A stretch of DNA of 64,000 bases, from NCBI GenBank assembly GCA_045129695.1, contig JBGVJZ010000016.1:1-64000 (forward strand), in the 5' to 3' direction. Under the pieces are notes generated by a model. It was given only the letters and a program-made list of their open reading frames with translations. It made no database searches and was not told the DNA's origin. The position numbers and the translations under genes are program-made. Shown here one piece after another: positions 63,123-64,000 of the stretch; the first letter of the stretch is position 1, and each line of letters begins with the position of its first letter. The stretch comes from Eshraghiella sp045129695. GTDB taxonomy: Bacteria > Bacillota > Clostridia > Lachnospirales > Lachnospiraceae.

Positions 63123-64000
63123 ATGAAAATATTAGTAACAGGTGTTGGCGGTCAGCTTGGTTTTGATGTAATGAACGAGTTGGCTAAAAGAGGTCACGAA
63201 GGAATTGGTAGTGATATCTTACCAGAGATAACTAATTCTGAAATGGAATATATTCAGATGGATATTACTGATGAAAATGCAGTAAATGAAATTGTTGATA
63301 AAGTTAACCCGGATGCTGTAATTCATTGTGCAGCATGGACAGCAGTTGATGCTGCCGAGGATGAGGATAATATTGATAAGGTTCGTGCTATTAATGCAAA
63401 AGGAACTGAAAATATTGCTAAGGCATGCAAAAAAACAGATGCTAAAATGATGTATATCAGTACGGATTATGTTTTTGATGGACAGGGAACAAAACCTTGG
63501 GAACCTGATTGTAAGGATTATGCGCCTCTTAGTGTGTATGGTCAGACAAAGCTTGAGGGCGAACTTTCAGTTGCAAATAATCTTGATAAATATTTTATAG
63601 TTAGAATTGCATGGGTATTTGGTGTTAATGGAAATAACTTCATTAAGACTATGCTTAATGTGGGTAAGAAATATGACACTGTAAGAGTTGTAAATGACCA
63701 GATTGGTACGCCAACATATACCTATGACCTTGCAAGACTTATGGTTGATATGATTGAAAGCGATAAGTATGGTTACTATCATGCAACTAATGAAGGTGGT
63801 TATATCAGCTGGTATGATTTTACCTGCGAGATTTATAAACAGGCAGGTTATACAACTAATGTAGTGCCTGTAACGACAGAGGAATATGGCTTGTCTAAAG
63901 CGGCAAGACCATACAATAGTAGACTTGATAAGAGTAAACTGGTTGAGAATGGTTTTGAACCACTTCCCACATGGCAGGATGCGGTTAGCAGATATTTGAA
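63123..64000 (+). CDS. rfbD: dTDP-4-dehydrorhamnose reductase (3' end beyond window)
   Basis: Last rhamnose-pathway enzyme. 292 complete codons are present, near full length, and the frame is still open at the right edge. N-terminal MKILVTGVGGQLGFDV (Rossmann), HCAAWTAVDAAEDE, STDYVFDG, YGQTKLEGE (Tyr-x3-Lys) and NDQIGTPTYTYDLA. The 3,5-epimerase gene (rfbC) that often lies between rfbA and rfbB is not in the window. ATG 63123 is preferred; another in-frame ATG at 63111 is too close to its AGGA site. Confidence 0.93.
   Translation, partial: MKILVTGVGGQLGFDVMNELAKRGHEGIGSDILPEITNSEMEYIQMDITDENAVNEIVDKVNPDAVIHCAAWTAVDAAEDEDNIDKVRAINAKGTENIAKACKKTDAKMMYISTDYVFDGQGTKPWEPDCKDYAPLSVYGQTKLEGELSVANNLDKYFIVRIAWVFGVNGNNFIKTMLNVGKKYDTVRVVNDQIGTPTYTYDLARLMVDMIESDKYGYYHATNEGGYISWYDFTCEIYKQAGYTTNVVPVTTEEYGLSKAARPYNSRLDKSKLVENGFEPLPTWQDAVSRYL

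Overview
The window looks like chromosomal DNA of a low-GC Gram-positive anaerobe of the Clostridia, most likely Lachnospiraceae (Butyrivibrio/Roseburia/Lachnospira-like). This rests on AGGAGG-type ribosome binding sites, DnaD/DnaI-type helicase loading, SpoVG, CwlD, a GlgC/GlgD pair, sortase-type surface proteins and an F-type ATP synthase c subunit with a sodium-binding signature. I saw no tRNA, rRNA, CRISPR array, prophage or intact insertion sequence. Species assignment is inference; no search was run.

Layout. 0.2-4.0 kb: a BMP-family lipoprotein, a CwlD-like amidase, then tsaC/ywlC - ywlE - rpiB, the same order that precedes the ATP synthase operon in Bacillus subtilis. 4.1-11.2 kb: a complete atp operon (atpZ-like, atpI, B, E, F, H, A, G, D, C) behind a good sigma-A promoter. 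11.3-16.7 kb: ywmB, a large orphan exported protein and a class A PBP. 16.9-21.7 kb, minus strand: prs, dnaI-like, dnaD-like and murC. 21.9-24.6 kb: glgC-glgD and spoVG. 24.8-29.2 kb: a surface protein, galE, mscL with a zinc ribbon, and a CNNM/CorC-type membrane protein. 29.4-32.1 kb: two FtsX-type permeases followed by a truncated ABC ATPase. 32.2-40.0 kb: pth, mfd, an asparaginase and a GGDEF/EAL protein. 40.2-47.4 kb: a five-gene oligopeptide ABC transporter. 47.4-52.9 kb: a DUF3899-like protein, copper ATPase (CopA-CopZ fusion), a methyltransferase and a chemotaxis receptor. 53.1-64.0 kb: an exopolysaccharide locus (priming glycosyltransferase, Wzz-like protein, dTDP-rhamnose genes) split by a 5-kb accessory block.

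The most unusual part is that accessory block (54.5-59.7 kb). It holds an AAA/DUF4143 ATPase, a sortase-anchored surface protein gene whose single frame is interrupted by exactly two stop codons, and an Rpn/PD-(D/E)XK-like gene with an internal deletion. Near-duplicate terminator hairpins lie on both sides of the ATPase and of the Rpn gene. The ATPase is preceded by three 14-bp repeats at an exact 32-bp period. The promoters before and after the block closely resemble each other.

Other noteworthy points: a related pair of complex palindromes in two convergent intergenic regions (16.8 and 27.4 kb); three tandem DnaA-box-like 9-mers upstream of the dnaD/dnaI genes; a hairpin that would hide the ywmB ribosome binding site; an internal ribosome binding site that could release free CopZ from copA; and OppD/OppF subunits that lack the usual C-terminal cysteine cluster. 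Functional names come from motif recognition by eye, and start codons were chosen by ribosome binding site position.
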